A stretch of DNA of 64,000 bases from an uncultured Kordiimonas sp. (GCA_947500295.1 CANMRM010000003.1:248001-312000); one strand, 5' to 3'. Shown: positions 17,833-26,584, counted from the first letter of the stretch. Numbers and translations are program-made. The notes: generated by a model from the sequence alone, not told the origin.

Positions 17833-18076
17833 TAATTCACCGGACCAGCCCCCATTTGCACCCTCCAAAGGTTGCGGCGTCAATGGCGGTGGGCGGCCCA
17901 TATGCCATTGCTCACCGGCTGATCACACACTCGTTAACCATGCTTTACTCGCATTTTCCCACCCACTTCACACATAGTCAGTGGGCAAGGGAAAAAGCCC
18001 GAAAGCTGTTTTAAGTATCCGATTTGAATGTCGCGACTTTTTTGAGAGACGCAAAAATATTTATAGCGAGGGCACC

Positions 18077-18490
18077 ATGAAAGCCATTTTGAAACCATTT
18101 GTTGTGATGCTCGGCATCATCATAGGCACTGCTGCTGCGGATGCAGTATATGCCGCAGACATTATTGCTGAGGGCGGGTTCACCAACATTGCCATGAAAA
18201 CCAAGGGTACCTGGACGCTTGAGACCCGCGAAGACGGTGTTTACGCCGTGTTGTCAGAAGATTTCAAGGCGCGCAAGGCACCGGACCTGAAGATTTTCCT
18301 GCACACGTCTGCAGCAAACCAGGTGGATGACGACAATGCCGCAAGCGGCCTGTTTGTCGCAGAACTGAAGAGCCACAAGGGCGCGCAGGAGTACAAGCTG
18401 CCGGACGGAATTGATCTGGCGAGCTTCAAATCCTTCGTGATCCACTGCGAACGATATTCGAAATTCTGGGCGGCTGGCAGTATCAGCTAG
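18077..18490 (+). CDS. Exported DM13-domain protein
   Basis: The 137-residue protein has a signal peptide (residues ~1-25, ending VYAAD). A DM13 domain follows (GTWTLETREDGVYAVLSEDFKARKAPDLKIFLH through FKSFVIHCERYSKFWAAGSI), including the cysteine typical of this domain, which has been proposed to act in redox or electron transfer. GAGGGCACC precedes the start. A strong terminator lies 73 bp downstream. Confidence 0.85.
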   Translation: MKAILKPFVVMLGIIIGTAAADAVYAADIIAEGGFTNIAMKTKGTWTLETREDGVYAVLSEDFKARKAPDLKIFLHTSAANQVDDDNAASGLFVAELKSHKGAQEYKLPDGIDLASFKSFVIHCERYSKFWAAGSIS

Positions 18491-18563
18491 GCGCACCTCT
18501 GAAGATAGAGAAAACCATATCCCCCTGGCCCTGTTCCCCCTCCCTCATACCCGCAGGGCCAAC

Positions 18564-18593
18564 AAAAGGCTGCCTCCCCAGGCAGCCTTTTTT
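18564..18593 (+). terminator. Rho-independent terminator
   Basis: AAAAGGCTGCCT-CCCC-AGGCAGCCTTTT: a 12-bp perfect stem with a 4-nt loop, continuing into T's. It ends the DM13 transcript. Confidence 0.92.
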
Positions 18594-18654
18594 CTTTTGA
18601 CTGGTTTCATATATATACGCAGTAGTGGAACACCGGGCTCAAGAGGGGAATTAT

Positions 18655-19275
18655 GTGCCAGTAGAAACTTTGATTGCATTTGCAGGGGCTTCCATCGTGC
18701 TGGCGTTTGCGCCGGGCCCTGACAATATTTTTGTACTCACGCAGTCTGCCATGAACGGTGCCCGCGCCGGTGTTGCCGTCACGTTTGGGCTGGCGACCGG
18801 TCTCTTGTTCCATACCGCGGCAGTTGTGCTCGGGCTGGCAGCTCTTATTCAGGTGTCGCCAGTTGCCTTCACTGCGCTCAAGCTCGTCGGCGCTGCTTAT
18901 CTTCTGTATCTGGCCTGGGGCGCTTTCCGGGCGAAGCCTGAGGCGCTTGGCGGTGCAAACGCCGGCTTGTCCCTGACTGAATACTACAGGCGCGGCATCA
19001 TCATGAATGCCACCAACCCCAAGGTCTCGATCTTTTTTCTCGCGTTTTTGCCGCAATTTGTTGACCCGGCAGCTGGCGCTGCGACCTTACAGATGCTGTT
19101 GCTGGCGCTGGTGTTTTTCATTGTAACACTGGTGGTTTTTTCAGGCGTGGCACTGGCATCAGGCTGGCTGGGGCAAGCACTGGCGCGTTCACCAAAAGCA
19201 CAAACGATTGTCAACCGGGTGGCCGGGTTTGTATTTGTGGCGCTGGCAGCGCGCCTACTGGTGACGGAACGATGA
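18655..19275 (+). CDS. LysE/RhtB-family amino-acid exporter
   Basis: The 206-residue inner-membrane protein has six predicted TM helices and the family signature FAPGPDNIFVLTQSAMNGARAGV near the N-terminus, with MNATNPKVSIFFLAFLPQF in the middle. The family exports amino acids such as threonine, lysine or homoserine lactone. The start is taken as GTG at 18655 with AGAGGGG six bases upstream. It is followed after 43 bp by the metalloprotease-like gene on the same strand. Confidence 0.88.
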   Translation: MPVETLIAFAGASIVLAFAPGPDNIFVLTQSAMNGARAGVAVTFGLATGLLFHTAAVVLGLAALIQVSPVAFTALKLVGAAYLLYLAWGAFRAKPEALGGANAGLSLTEYYRRGIIMNATNPKVSIFFLAFLPQFVDPAAGAATLQMLLLALVFFIVTLVVFSGVALASGWLGQALARSPKAQTIVNRVAGFVFVALAARLLVTER

Positions 19276-19318
19276 CACGGGAAACAGCGAAGTTATGTTC
19301 TGGCAGAGGGGCAGGGCG

Positions 19319-20287
19319 ATGATGAGGATGATGCAGATCTCGGGCCTTGCCGTGTTTTGCCTTGTGTTGGTTGCAGGCCCCGGACGCGCTGTTGCCGCGG
19401 ATGTGGATACAAGCCTGCTGCCTGTTTGTGCGGCGATCGCGCGGGGTGACGATGATCCATCTCACGCACGTGCCCTGAAGGCACACCCGGTGATGGCCAA
19501 ACTCACGGTGGGGTTTGGCGCTGATTTCGAGCCGGACACGGACCTGATGGGGTCTGCGCCGCAGATGCTGGAGACCATCGCTTATGTGGAGCAAAACCTT
19601 GATGACCTGCTGGAAGGTGCGTACGCGCCGACGGTGCTGTTGCCGCCGCATGCCATTCCGGACACTCTCAAGATACATTTCCTGTGCGGTAGCCCCTCGG
19701 ACGGCTACGGCTTTGTTGTTGACGGCGAAAAACAGCTTTTCATTGATGTTGGCAATATTTCAGCCGACTTCATGCCACACCTGATGAAGCATGAGTTTTG
19801 GCATGTGGGGTTCAAGCATGCGTTTCCTGATCAATTCAAACAGGAATTTTATGCAGATGACCCGCTTCGGCGCGTTGCTTATCAGATGGTGAACGAGGGT
19901 GTCGGGCATTATTATTCGATGCGTCGACGGTTGGTGCCTCAAAACACCTATTCCGACTGGCCCGAGCGCACGGCTGCCATCTTCAGCCTGTTGCACGAAA
20001 AACTGCCTGAGGTTACGACGGTAGATGATGCGGAAGAACTGAACCGCCTTATCTATCGCTCGCATGCAGGCGTGCCATTTTGGAAGAAATGGGCAGCGGT
20101 GCCAGGAGCAATTGTAACCTACCGGCTGATTGCATCCGACGGGGAAGCAGAGGTGGCTCAGCTTATTGCACAAGGCCCGTGCGCATTCCTGAGCCGGTAC
20201 GAGCAATTGTCGGACCCTGACGGGGAAAACCGACTGCCAGCAGGATTGATCGATGCAACATGCGCAGCCGCCGACAGGCAGCCATAA
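19319..20287 (+). CDS. Exported putative zinc metalloprotease (HExxH)
   Basis: The ~322-residue protein has a signal peptide (ending GRAVAAD). It has a gluzincin-like zinc site: KHEFWHVGFKH gives H-E-F-W-H, and the downstream NEGVGHYYS supplies a likely third ligand or active glutamate ~40 residues later. The overall pattern resembles the DUF5700-type putative Zn-dependent proteases, though I am not certain of the family. Cysteines near both ends could form disulphides. The start could be either ATG at 19319 or 19322. Confidence 0.65.
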   Translation: MMRMMQISGLAVFCLVLVAGPGRAVAADVDTSLLPVCAAIARGDDDPSHARALKAHPVMAKLTVGFGADFEPDTDLMGSAPQMLETIAYVEQNLDDLLEGAYAPTVLLPPHAIPDTLKIHFLCGSPSDGYGFVVDGEKQLFIDVGNISADFMPHLMKHEFWHVGFKHAFPDQFKQEFYADDPLRRVAYQMVNEGVGHYYSMRRRLVPQNTYSDWPERTAAIFSLLHEKLPEVTTVDDAEELNRLIYRSHAGVPFWKKWAAVPGAIVTYRLIASDGEAEVAQLIAQGPCAFLSRYEQLSDPDGENRLPAGLIDATCAAADRQP

Positions 20288-20329
20288 AAAAATGTGATCC
20301 GATTTTAAGGAACGTGCGTAACAACACAT

Positions 20330-20448
20330 AAGGGACTGTAAGAAGCACACGCGTGGTACGAATTCCGCACCCCCAAGCTTGATAGTCAGCGCGTGAGAAA
20401 CCACCATCTTACCCCAATTCCCCTTCGGTGGTTTGCTTACAGTCCCTT
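20330..20448 (+). ncRNA. Perfect three-way-junction inverted repeat (structured RNA or MITE-like element)
   Basis: AAGGGACTGTAAG (20330-20342) and CTTACAGTCCCTT (20436-20448) are perfect 13-bp inverted ends of a 119-bp unit. Inside, CACGCG/CGCGTG (20348-20353, 20390-20395) and AAACCACC/GGTGGTTT (20398-20405, 20427-20434) also pair perfectly, giving three nested helices of a three-way junction. A terminator follows at 20498-20540. No target-site duplication is obvious, which favours RNA over a mobile element. Confidence 0.5.
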
Positions 20449-20497
20449 CAGTTCATAGTACCCAGCCGGTCATCCCCCCGATCGGCGAGAAACAGAG

Positions 20498-20540
20498 TAA
20501 GACTTCAGTCGCTTTCCTCCGGCTGAAGTCTTATTTTTTT
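20498..20540 (+). terminator. Rho-independent terminator
   Basis: TAAGACTTCAG (20498-20508) pairs with CTGAAGTCTTA (20523-20533), 11 bp perfect with a 14-nt loop, followed by seven T's. It works only in the plus direction and would end either the metalloprotease transcript or the structured element before it. Confidence 0.9.
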
Positions 20541-21342
20541 AGGGTGTGGTGCTAGTGGGGTTTTGTTCCGCTGCGATGGTCAGTGGTGTGGTCAACAGCC
20601 TGTCAAGGTCGCCGGATGCTCTCAGGATCGCCAGTTGTTCGTTAACATGCTGAATGAATTTGATGCTGCGGGGGTTGCGTTTGCATACCACTGCATCGGT
20701 CACTTCTTCGATTACAAGGCCGGGATCAAATGCCGGCTTTGAGATGCCGGGGTTGCGCCGCATAAAAAGCGCAAGGTCGTAATCCATGACCATGGCAATA
20801 TCTACACGCTTTTGAAGCAACACATTGACGGCTTGCCGAACGTCTACGGAGTCTATGGCAGCAACCGGCTCCTTCAGATGCACTCGGCTGACACGATCAT
20901 AGCCGCCGATCGCGAGGTCGACGACAAGTGTGCGACCATACACCTCTTCAAGAGAAGAAATTACCGGTTCGCCGGGGCGCGTGACAAGCCGGATCCGCAC
21001 TATGTTAATTGGATCAGATATAATGATATCTGACCTTTGCAGGCCCCGGTCTTCAAAAACGCCCTCCTGATAGTCGCCAATAAGATAGCAGTCTGGTGTG
21101 CCGTTGAAGAACCGCCGCTCCGCGCGCCGGATAGGCAGAAAGTCGATATCAATGTTGTATGCGTATGTCTGCCGCATGTGATCAAAAACGGCGTTGTATG
21201 GCCCGCGTATTTCATCATCGAACAGCCACGGAACCTTAAAGCCGACAACTGAGATCGACTCTTCTGTGTCGGAGTTGCTCAAAGCGGCTGCAGGAAAGTG
21301 CAGAAACAGTAAAAAAGAGAAAAGCGCTATAGGTAGCGGCAT
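20539..21342 (-). CDS. Periplasmic solute-binding protein (family 3-like)
   Basis: The 267-residue protein has a signal peptide (residues ~1-22, ending FPAAALSNS) and the two-lobe pattern of bacterial extracellular solute-binding proteins family 3 (ISVVGFKVPW..., DIIISDPINIVRIRLVTRPG, DVRQAVNVLLQKRVDIAMVMDYD). No permease or ATPase lies next to it, so it may feed a distant transporter or serve in sensing. Its stop codon overlaps the T-run of the opposing terminator. Confidence 0.78.
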   Translation of the reverse strand: MPLPIALFSFLLFLHFPAAALSNSDTEESISVVGFKVPWLFDDEIRGPYNAVFDHMRQTYAYNIDIDFLPIRRAERRFFNGTPDCYLIGDYQEGVFEDRGLQRSDIIISDPINIVRIRLVTRPGEPVISSLEEVYGRTLVVDLAIGGYDRVSRVHLKEPVAAIDSVDVRQAVNVLLQKRVDIAMVMDYDLALFMRRNPGISKPAFDPGLVIEEVTDAVVCKRNPRSIKFIQHVNEQLAILRASGDLDRLLTTPLTIAAEQNPTSTTP

Positions 21343-21630
21343 GATGTGTGGCTCCGGTTGTCGGATTTAACCACCACGCCTGAGGGCGATAGCGGACCTC
21401 TTCCCCCGGGTCAGCTCATCACTAAACCATAGTCTATAGACTGCGAAAGTAAACAACAAGCTAACAGGGCGCAGGGCGCCAATGGCTTGATGGTTTTGCC
21501 CGGTACGGCTGTCTTTTCGGAGCAGTGCGGAGTGCTGACCGGCCGTCCGCCCTGTCTGTTGGCGGCGGGCGTAGAGAGAATGTCGAAAGTGGTGCGACAA
21601 ATTTAGCAAATCCTGTTACATTTTACATTG

Positions 21631-21658
21631 TATTAGAACTAGAATTCTGATTCTAATA
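21631..21658. promoter_or_regulatory. 28-bp palindrome, likely operator of downstream TetR gene
   Basis: TATTAGAA (21631-21638) and TTCTAATA (21651-21658) are exact inverted arms with a second inner palindrome AGAATTCT at 21641-21648 between them. The site lies 86 bp before the TetR start within AT-rich promoter-like DNA. Confidence 0.6.
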
Positions 21659-21743
21659 CTAACTCAAATGACGCCAGGGACAAAGCTCGAAGAATTTCTT
21701 CGGGACGCGGCGTCTGGGTTCTGGGCTTGTCACGGAGGGGTTT

Positions 21744-22514
21744 ATGACAGCAACAGGTGTTGGCGCTGCCGCACGATCAATGGATTCAACTGAAACTGAG
21801 GGAACAGCCTGGGTATTTCAGGAGTCGGTGGCAAAGCCGGTTCAGGCGCGGTCGGAGCAATCGTTTCGCCGGTTTCTGGACGCGGCGGAGTATCTGCTGG
21901 AAGATCGATCATGGACTGCCTTGAAGGTGCAGGACGTCGTCGCGGTTGCCCGTGGTTCCGTCGGGTCCTTTTACAACCGGTTTGAGGACAAGCTGGCGCT
22001 GCTGCGTTGCCTTGAGACAAGGTTGAGCAATGACTTTGAAACTGCGGCTCTGGCGCTGATCAGGGAATACAACAGAAACGAGGAGCTGCTCGCTGATGCC
22101 GATGGCGTTATTATCAGCTTGTTCATGCGGTTCTGTGGGCAGCGTGCCGGGGTCATTCGTGCGCTGGACCTGGTGCGGCGGATGGACCTGTTGGCCGGAG
22201 GACAGGTGCTTGCCACAACCGGTGGAGCGGCGCCAGCGGACACCAAGCCTTCGTCGGTGGCAGCCTCTGTCACCGGGGCCGGAACAAGCTTTGACGGCGT
22301 GCTTCAACAGTTGGCCGAAGCTCTGGCGGACAATCCTGCCTGCTTTGATGCCGCGCCGAAGACCGATATCGAGCGCGCGCTTCTGGAAACTTTCTGGCTT
22401 GTACGCGAGCACCTTCTTTACGGCAGTCCGCCAGCGGAGTTGAAGGACCTTCATCGCACGTTGCGTCAACTTTTTCAGGCGAGACTTTTTCCTGCATCCG
22501 CAGGCGGCGACTGA
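21744..22514 (+). CDS. TetR-family transcriptional regulator
   Basis: The 256-residue protein has an N-terminal extension, then a TetR helix-turn-helix (residues ~40-75, RFLDAAEYLLEDRSWTALKVQDVVAVARGSVGSFYNRFEDK) and a helical ligand domain. A Ser/Ala/Thr-rich linker near residue 165 (TTGGAAPADTKPSSVAASVTGAG) is unusual. No obvious target gene flanks it, so it may be autoregulated through the 21631-21658 palindrome. Confidence 0.85.
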   Translation: MTATGVGAAARSMDSTETEGTAWVFQESVAKPVQARSEQSFRRFLDAAEYLLEDRSWTALKVQDVVAVARGSVGSFYNRFEDKLALLRCLETRLSNDFETAALALIREYNRNEELLADADGVIISLFMRFCGQRAGVIRALDLVRRMDLLAGGQVLATTGGAAPADTKPSSVAASVTGAGTSFDGVLQQLAEALADNPACFDAAPKTDIERALLETFWLVREHLLYGSPPAELKDLHRTLRQLFQARLFPASAGGD

Positions 22515-23118
22515 TTTCCGCGTCAAGACGCAGGACGCCGACTGGGTCACGAACATCCAGCAGAGCTGCGCGCGCTGTAACCAGCGCACGCAGGTCATGG
22601 TGATCCTGCTCTCCAGCCAGATTGCCATCTGAGCTAGGTGGGGGGGAGAGCCGTGCCGCAAGTCGCCAATGTTGCCGGTGCCGTCGCCGTCTGATCTGCT
22701 GTTGTGCCTGTTCAATGGTACGCCGAACAGTCACCGCATGGTGCAGCTTGGGTCAGGCCCGAAGGGCGGGGAGGGGCGGGCCTGATTTTGGTCAGGCAGC
22801 GCAACGAACGCTCCGGCATTTGCGGGGGTTGTCCGGCTACCCTGGGGGCTGGGTATCGGTCCGCAACAATACAACTTTTCGGCCACTGGATGGCTCTCCC
22901 TTTGTTTTGCATCCGGCTTGCAGCCAGTTGCGCCCGCTTCGGCTTTTGCGCGCGAAGCTTTGGGGTGCTGTCGTGTTGAGTAGCCATGGCCAGGTAGGCT
23001 TTTTGAAAGCCAAACCGGCCGCGCGCCCGGGCATATCGTTCCGGGGCGGGGGCTTTGCGGGGACTGCTGAAGATTTGCTGTGCCGCGCCAAAACCACTCA
23101 ATCGATGCCTGAGTATTA

Positions 23119-23199
23119 TTGCGTAAAACGTAATTCGTGTCGATATAAAAATTACGAAATACGTAAAATAGTGATTAACCGTAATTACGAAGATAGTAA
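23119..23199. promoter_or_regulatory. Three orphan phage-operator sites
   Basis: Three 15-bp sites fit TTACG-N5-CGTAA: TTGCGTAAAACGTAA (23119-23133), TTACGAAATACGTAA (23152-23166, perfect dyad) and TTACGAAGATAGTAA (23185-23199). Centre-to-centre spacing is 33 bp in both intervals, about three helical turns, as expected for cooperative repressor binding. They lie downstream of the repressor gene with no gene to control on either side. Confidence 0.7.
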
Positions 23200-23276
23200 A
23201 AGTGGTCTTGGGTGTTTGTCTTCGGGCACGCAGTGGCGGTTTCCGTTTAGTGGCGCAGGCAAGACAGGGCAGCGCA

Positions 23277-23321
23277 GGCAGAGAATATTCGGGCAGAGAA
23301 AATTCGGACAGAGAAAATTCT
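23277..23321. repeat. Three tandem 15-bp repeats
   Basis: GGCAGAGAATATTCG, GGCAGAGAAAATTCG and GACAGAGAAAATTCT follow one another directly, with a fourth decayed copy starting at 23322. They lie just past the 3' end of the repressor gene. The role is unknown. Confidence 0.8.
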
Positions 23322-23349
23322 GGCAGATCGGGTCCGACATGCAGCGGTG

Positions 23350-24087
23350 TCAGGAAGCGGGCGGTGTGAAACGTCGATGGACCCACATAACCACGGCAAC
23401 GATATCATCGGTGCGGATGATGTGCTGGCCCGCTGCCTGTGCGGCAGGTTTGCCGGGGCTTGTTGTGGCTGACTTGTCAAGCGCTTGTGGCAGCATGGAA
23501 AAACGCCAGCTTTCATACAGCGGGTTGTGATTGCGTGGCAGAGGTACAAGCCAGTCCTCTCCATTATCGGCCCGGAAAAACTGGCGGGCAGCAATGCGCC
23601 CGCTACCCATGTCAACCAGCAGGATGGCACCCGGCACAATGGGATTGAAATGGATGCGGGGGTCGCCGGCAATCACCAGCGATCCCTGGCGGATTTCCTG
23701 CTCTAGGCTGTCATCACCCATGATGTAACAAAAGAGCCCGTCCGGGGCGTCTGCGTCTGGTGGTACGGGAACAGCGGTTATCTTTTCATCATTGTCCAGG
23801 GGCAGAACGTCGCCAACGCCGGTAAGCTGGCCGCTGACCATGAGGCTCGGGCCTTCTATATCTATCCCAACAACCTGCCGCTCACCCGCGGCGAGGCTGC
23901 TCAAAAGTGACATGGTTGACAGGCCCAGCATCTTGGAAAGCGGCAGAACCTCATCCGACTGAACCTCGCGCATACCCTTCAGAATATCGGTCATGCGCGG
24001 CGGCGTAATATCAAGCGCCGCTGCGGCATCCTTCAGCTTGAAGCCTCTCTCTTTTAAAGCGGCTCGTATCCAATTCTGCGCAGGCAT
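23350..24087 (-). CDS. Phage repressor, S24/LexA-like with HTH domain
   Basis: The 245-residue protein has an N-terminal Cro/C1-type helix-turn-helix (residues ~8-60, LKERGFKLKDAAAALDITPPRMTDILKG) and a C-terminal S24 peptidase-like domain. The nucleophile position is S127 (MGDDSLEQEIRQGSLV). A hinge Ala-Gly (residues ~67-68, SLAAGERQ) resembles the LexA cleavage site, but the general-base lysine expected near residue 166 is replaced (GRIAARQF). It may therefore be unable to self-cleave. It is divergent from the phage gene at 24308 with operator sites between, and is the likely master repressor of the element. Confidence 0.85.
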   Translation of the reverse strand: MPAQNWIRAALKERGFKLKDAAAALDITPPRMTDILKGMREVQSDEVLPLSKMLGLSTMSLLSSLAAGERQVVGIDIEGPSLMVSGQLTGVGDVLPLDNDEKITAVPVPPDADAPDGLFCYIMGDDSLEQEIRQGSLVIAGDPRIHFNPIVPGAILLVDMGSGRIAARQFFRADNGEDWLVPLPRNHNPLYESWRFSMLPQALDKSATTSPGKPAAQAAGQHIIRTDDIVAVVMWVHRRFTPPAS

Positions 24088-24097
24088 GCGGGCACTA

Positions 24098-24168
24098 TTA
24101 CGAATTTAGTAAAAAAATGCAACATATTTTCTCACGAATTAGACTTGCATAAATTACGAAAAACGAAA
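24098..24168. promoter_or_regulatory. Repressor operators upstream of the repressor gene
   Basis: TTACGAATTTAGTAA (24098-24112) and TTACGAAAAACGAAA (24154-24168) match the 15-bp TTACG-N5-CGTAA site; a weaker copy TCACGAATTAGACTT lies between at 24132-24146. They sit in the AT-rich gap between the repressor (minus) and the DUF1376 gene (plus), as in a classical phage immunity region. Confidence 0.75.
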
Positions 24169-24307
24169 ATAATTAATGAACCGCTCCCATCACAACCTGA
24201 AAACGGGGGCGCTGCAAACGGCCCCTGCCATGGCTGGTTGTTTGCTCCTTGTTCGATTGGGCTGCCGACATGCTGATTGTCGGAGCCACCATACCACTGG
24301 AGAGCCT

Positions 24308-25312
24308 ATGGCCGCGTTTCCGGCAATGCCCCTATATACAGACGCTTACCTTGCCGATACCCGGCACCTGACAACAGAGGAGCACGGCGCTTACCTGCTG
24401 CTTTTGATGTGTGCCTGGCGCAATGCGGGCTGTGAGCTTGAGGATGACAACAAATCACTCGCCCGCATCACGGGGCTGACCCCGGCCAGATGGCGTCGCC
24501 TGCGGTGTCGGCTCGAGACATTTTTTATCGTTGAAGACGGTAGATGGCGGCAGCGTAAGCTGAGCGCCGTGCATGAAGATGTTGCGGCCCGTGTGGCGCG
24601 CAACAGGGTTAATGGCGCACGGGGCGGGCGGGCGCTGGCGGCGAAGCGGACGCGGCACCATGATAGTCCGGGCAGCAAACTGGGCACCAAAGTAGATGGC
24701 AAAGCTGGTGGCAACGGTGCCGGCAACTCGGTAGCAGCCAAAGCGAAAACCAAACCACTAAAGCAGCAGCATCAGAGCGACGCGGGCGAGGTGAACGCAA
24801 AGGCCGAAGTGTCCGTGGATAGTGAATGGAGCACAGCCATTCTGGGCGCTTGCGGCGAAGGCATGGTGATTGACGCGAGCGTGATCCATCTATGGCGCGC
24901 TGCCGATGTAGACCTGGCCCGCGATATAGTGCCGACGATCACGGCAATACGCATGCGCGAGCTGTCGCGCACCGGCAAGCCTCCCTTGCGTCTTGGCTAT
25001 TACCGCGATGCGGTGCTTGAAGCCGCTGCGGCAAATACGAAAGCCATGCGGGCAGGAAAAAAGGCGCGCGCACCGATGTCGGCCGGGCCAAAGAGCCGGT
25101 TTGATCCAACAGATCTGGGTCACTGGCGGCGTCTGCTTGGAGACCCCGGCAGCCGGTTTCGCGGTGACTATATGGCACAACACTGGTTTGTGCCCTCCGA
25201 TCACCCGGAGTTTCAGGCCTGCACGCTTGGCCCCAACCCGCGATTTCAAAGGAACCCCCGTATTCCGGCAGAGATATATCAGGACTATGCACGCCCATGG
25301 TACTGGCGCTGA
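24308..25312 (+). CDS. DUF1376-domain phage protein (replication-module type)
   Basis: The N-terminal ~100 residues fit DUF1376: FPAMPLYTDAYLADTRHLTTEEHGAYLLLLMCAWR, followed by LARITGLTPARWRRLRCRLETFF, a winged-helix-like pattern. The middle is a basic, low-complexity linker (Lys/Ala/Gly-rich, residues ~95-150), and the C-terminal part resembles replication-adaptor proteins. In alphaproteobacterial prophages such genes lie in the early region near the repressor. The start at 24308 has GGAG upstream; a longer reading from 24176 is less likely. 334 residues. Confidence 0.75.
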   Translation: MAAFPAMPLYTDAYLADTRHLTTEEHGAYLLLLMCAWRNAGCELEDDNKSLARITGLTPARWRRLRCRLETFFIVEDGRWRQRKLSAVHEDVAARVARNRVNGARGGRALAAKRTRHHDSPGSKLGTKVDGKAGGNGAGNSVAAKAKTKPLKQQHQSDAGEVNAKAEVSVDSEWSTAILGACGEGMVIDASVIHLWRAADVDLARDIVPTITAIRMRELSRTGKPPLRLGYYRDAVLEAAAANTKAMRAGKKARAPMSAGPKSRFDPTDLGHWRRLLGDPGSRFRGDYMAQHWFVPSDHPEFQACTLGPNPRFQRNPRIPAEIYQDYARPWYWR

Positions 25313-25365
25313 ACCTCTGCATCCCGATCCACCACCCATTTTTGCAACCAAAGTAGGTATCCCCC

Positions 25366-25926
25366 ATGACATCTCCGTCCATCAAACCCGACACCCGTTC
25401 GAGCACCCCAGGCAAGGACAGCGCCCGCGTTCTCGCCGCCTCGCTCAAGGCCGCCAGCCCCGTCAGTGGCAGGAACCTGGCCGACCGGGATGAGCATTTG
25501 TGCGCGCTTGTTGAAAAAATTGAAACACGGCTGGTGGAGGCGACCTGGACGCTCCGCCGCCTGCCAGACCGGGAACGCGGGTTTTTGTCGGTGCGTGGCA
25601 TGATCTGGCCGGATGCGCCGACGCGCGCTGGTGACTATGGCCCGGAGCCCATGTCAGCGATGCAGGCCCGAAGGTCAGCCAGAATAGACCCAAGGGAAAT
25701 TGACCGGATGCAGCCGACACTTGATCTGCTGCTACTTCTGCCGGACCTGAGTGACAGAAAGCTTCTGTTCTGGGCGGCCTGGCATCAGGACGGCGAGCAA
25801 CAGACGCGGTTGCCCTGGTCGAAGGTGCGGCGTTCCACGGCGTCAAACCAGTCCCGCTGGACGCTCAAGCGCCGCTATGAAAATGGCCTGAAATGGCTGG
25901 CTAGTATCATTTTGGCACAGGCGTGA
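25366..25926 (+). CDS. Phage-associated hypothetical protein (DUF6362-like)
   Basis: The 186-residue protein has a helical core with VEATWTLRRLPDRERGFLSVRGMIWPDA and a C-terminal helix-turn-helix-like segment (PWSKVRRSTASNQSRWTLKRRYENGLKWLA) that could bind DNA. It resembles a family common just upstream of terminase genes in alphaproteobacterial prophages; I believe it is DUF6362 but could not search. It follows the DUF1376 gene on the same strand. Confidence 0.6.
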   Translation: MTSPSIKPDTRSSTPGKDSARVLAASLKAASPVSGRNLADRDEHLCALVEKIETRLVEATWTLRRLPDRERGFLSVRGMIWPDAPTRAGDYGPEPMSAMQARRSARIDPREIDRMQPTLDLLLLLPDLSDRKLLFWAAWHQDGEQQTRLPWSKVRRSTASNQSRWTLKRRYENGLKWLASIILAQA

Positions 25927-26010
25927 GCTGTGTTATGGTCCCTTCAGGGATTCCGGCACATTAGCCGAGGCACGGTGGCAAACCGCCGGCCAGCAAATCA
26001 GGGGGGATCT

Positions 26011-26574
26011 TTGGTTAACGCCGAGGGTTTTGACCGGCTGACGGTTTATTGGCGCAGCTTGCAGGAGAGGGCTGGCGGCGCTGTGCCGTCGCGCGCGCAT
26101 TTTAATCCTGCGGATGTTGTTCCCATTCTGCCGTTTATTTACCTGCTTGAGAGAAAACGCCCCGACTATATCGAGGTGCGTCTGTGTGGCACAGCGCTCG
26201 ATGAAATCTCCGGGGTGTCCATCACGGGGCATAACTATCTGGATGTCTGCCCGCCTGAAGACCGTGATCTCTATATGACGGTCACACACCAGACGCTTGC
26301 CGTTCCGTGTGCCGTCCGCTTGACGCGTGATGTCACGTTCCTGAACGGGCGCACATACCAGCTGACCAGTCTCGGGTTTCCGCTTGCAGATGCCAACGGG
26401 CTGCCGCGCTATTCGGTTGGTATCATGCTTTCAAGCCGCATCTTGCGACGGGAAGACATGTATAACGGTACCGTTCTGCGGTCTGTTTTGAAAAACCTGG
26501 AATATCTGGATATTGGATATGGCACGCCGGCGGATCGCCCGGCTGCCGTGGAAGGATCACTGAATGGAAGCTAG
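26011..26574 (+). CDS. Single-domain PAS (PAS_5-like) protein
   Basis: The 187-residue protein has the pattern of the stand-alone PAS_5 family: LTVYWRSLQERAGGAVPSRAHFNPADVVPILPFIYLLERK near the N-terminus, followed by VRLCGTALDEISGVSITGHNYLD. These proteins often sense small ligands, but this one has no output domain. The start is taken as TTG at 26011 because AGGGGGG lies five bases upstream. Such genes are usually host-borne, so this may be a moron gene within the element. Confidence 0.7.
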   Translation: MVNAEGFDRLTVYWRSLQERAGGAVPSRAHFNPADVVPILPFIYLLERKRPDYIEVRLCGTALDEISGVSITGHNYLDVCPPEDRDLYMTVTHQTLAVPCAVRLTRDVTFLNGRTYQLTSLGFPLADANGLPRYSVGIMLSSRILRREDMYNGTVLRSVLKNLEYLDIGYGTPADRPAAVEGSLNGS

Positions 26575-26584
26575 TTGCTTCAGC

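Larger units (their letters stand above)
22515..23349. other. Gene-free left border of the prophage-like element
   Basis: I see no supportable gene in this ~830-bp stretch; the long frames present lack start sites and have improbable Cys/Arg-rich compositions. It holds three repressor-operator-like sites (23119-23199) and three tandem 15-bp repeats (23277-23321). It is where an integrase or early gene would be expected, so it may be the scar of a deletion. Confidence 0.5.

Noticed and set aside
22622-23530. 302-codon plus-strand frame at the left border
   Set aside because: Cys/Arg-rich, no family resemblance, runs antisense into the repressor gene and across the operator cluster; no credible ribosome site.
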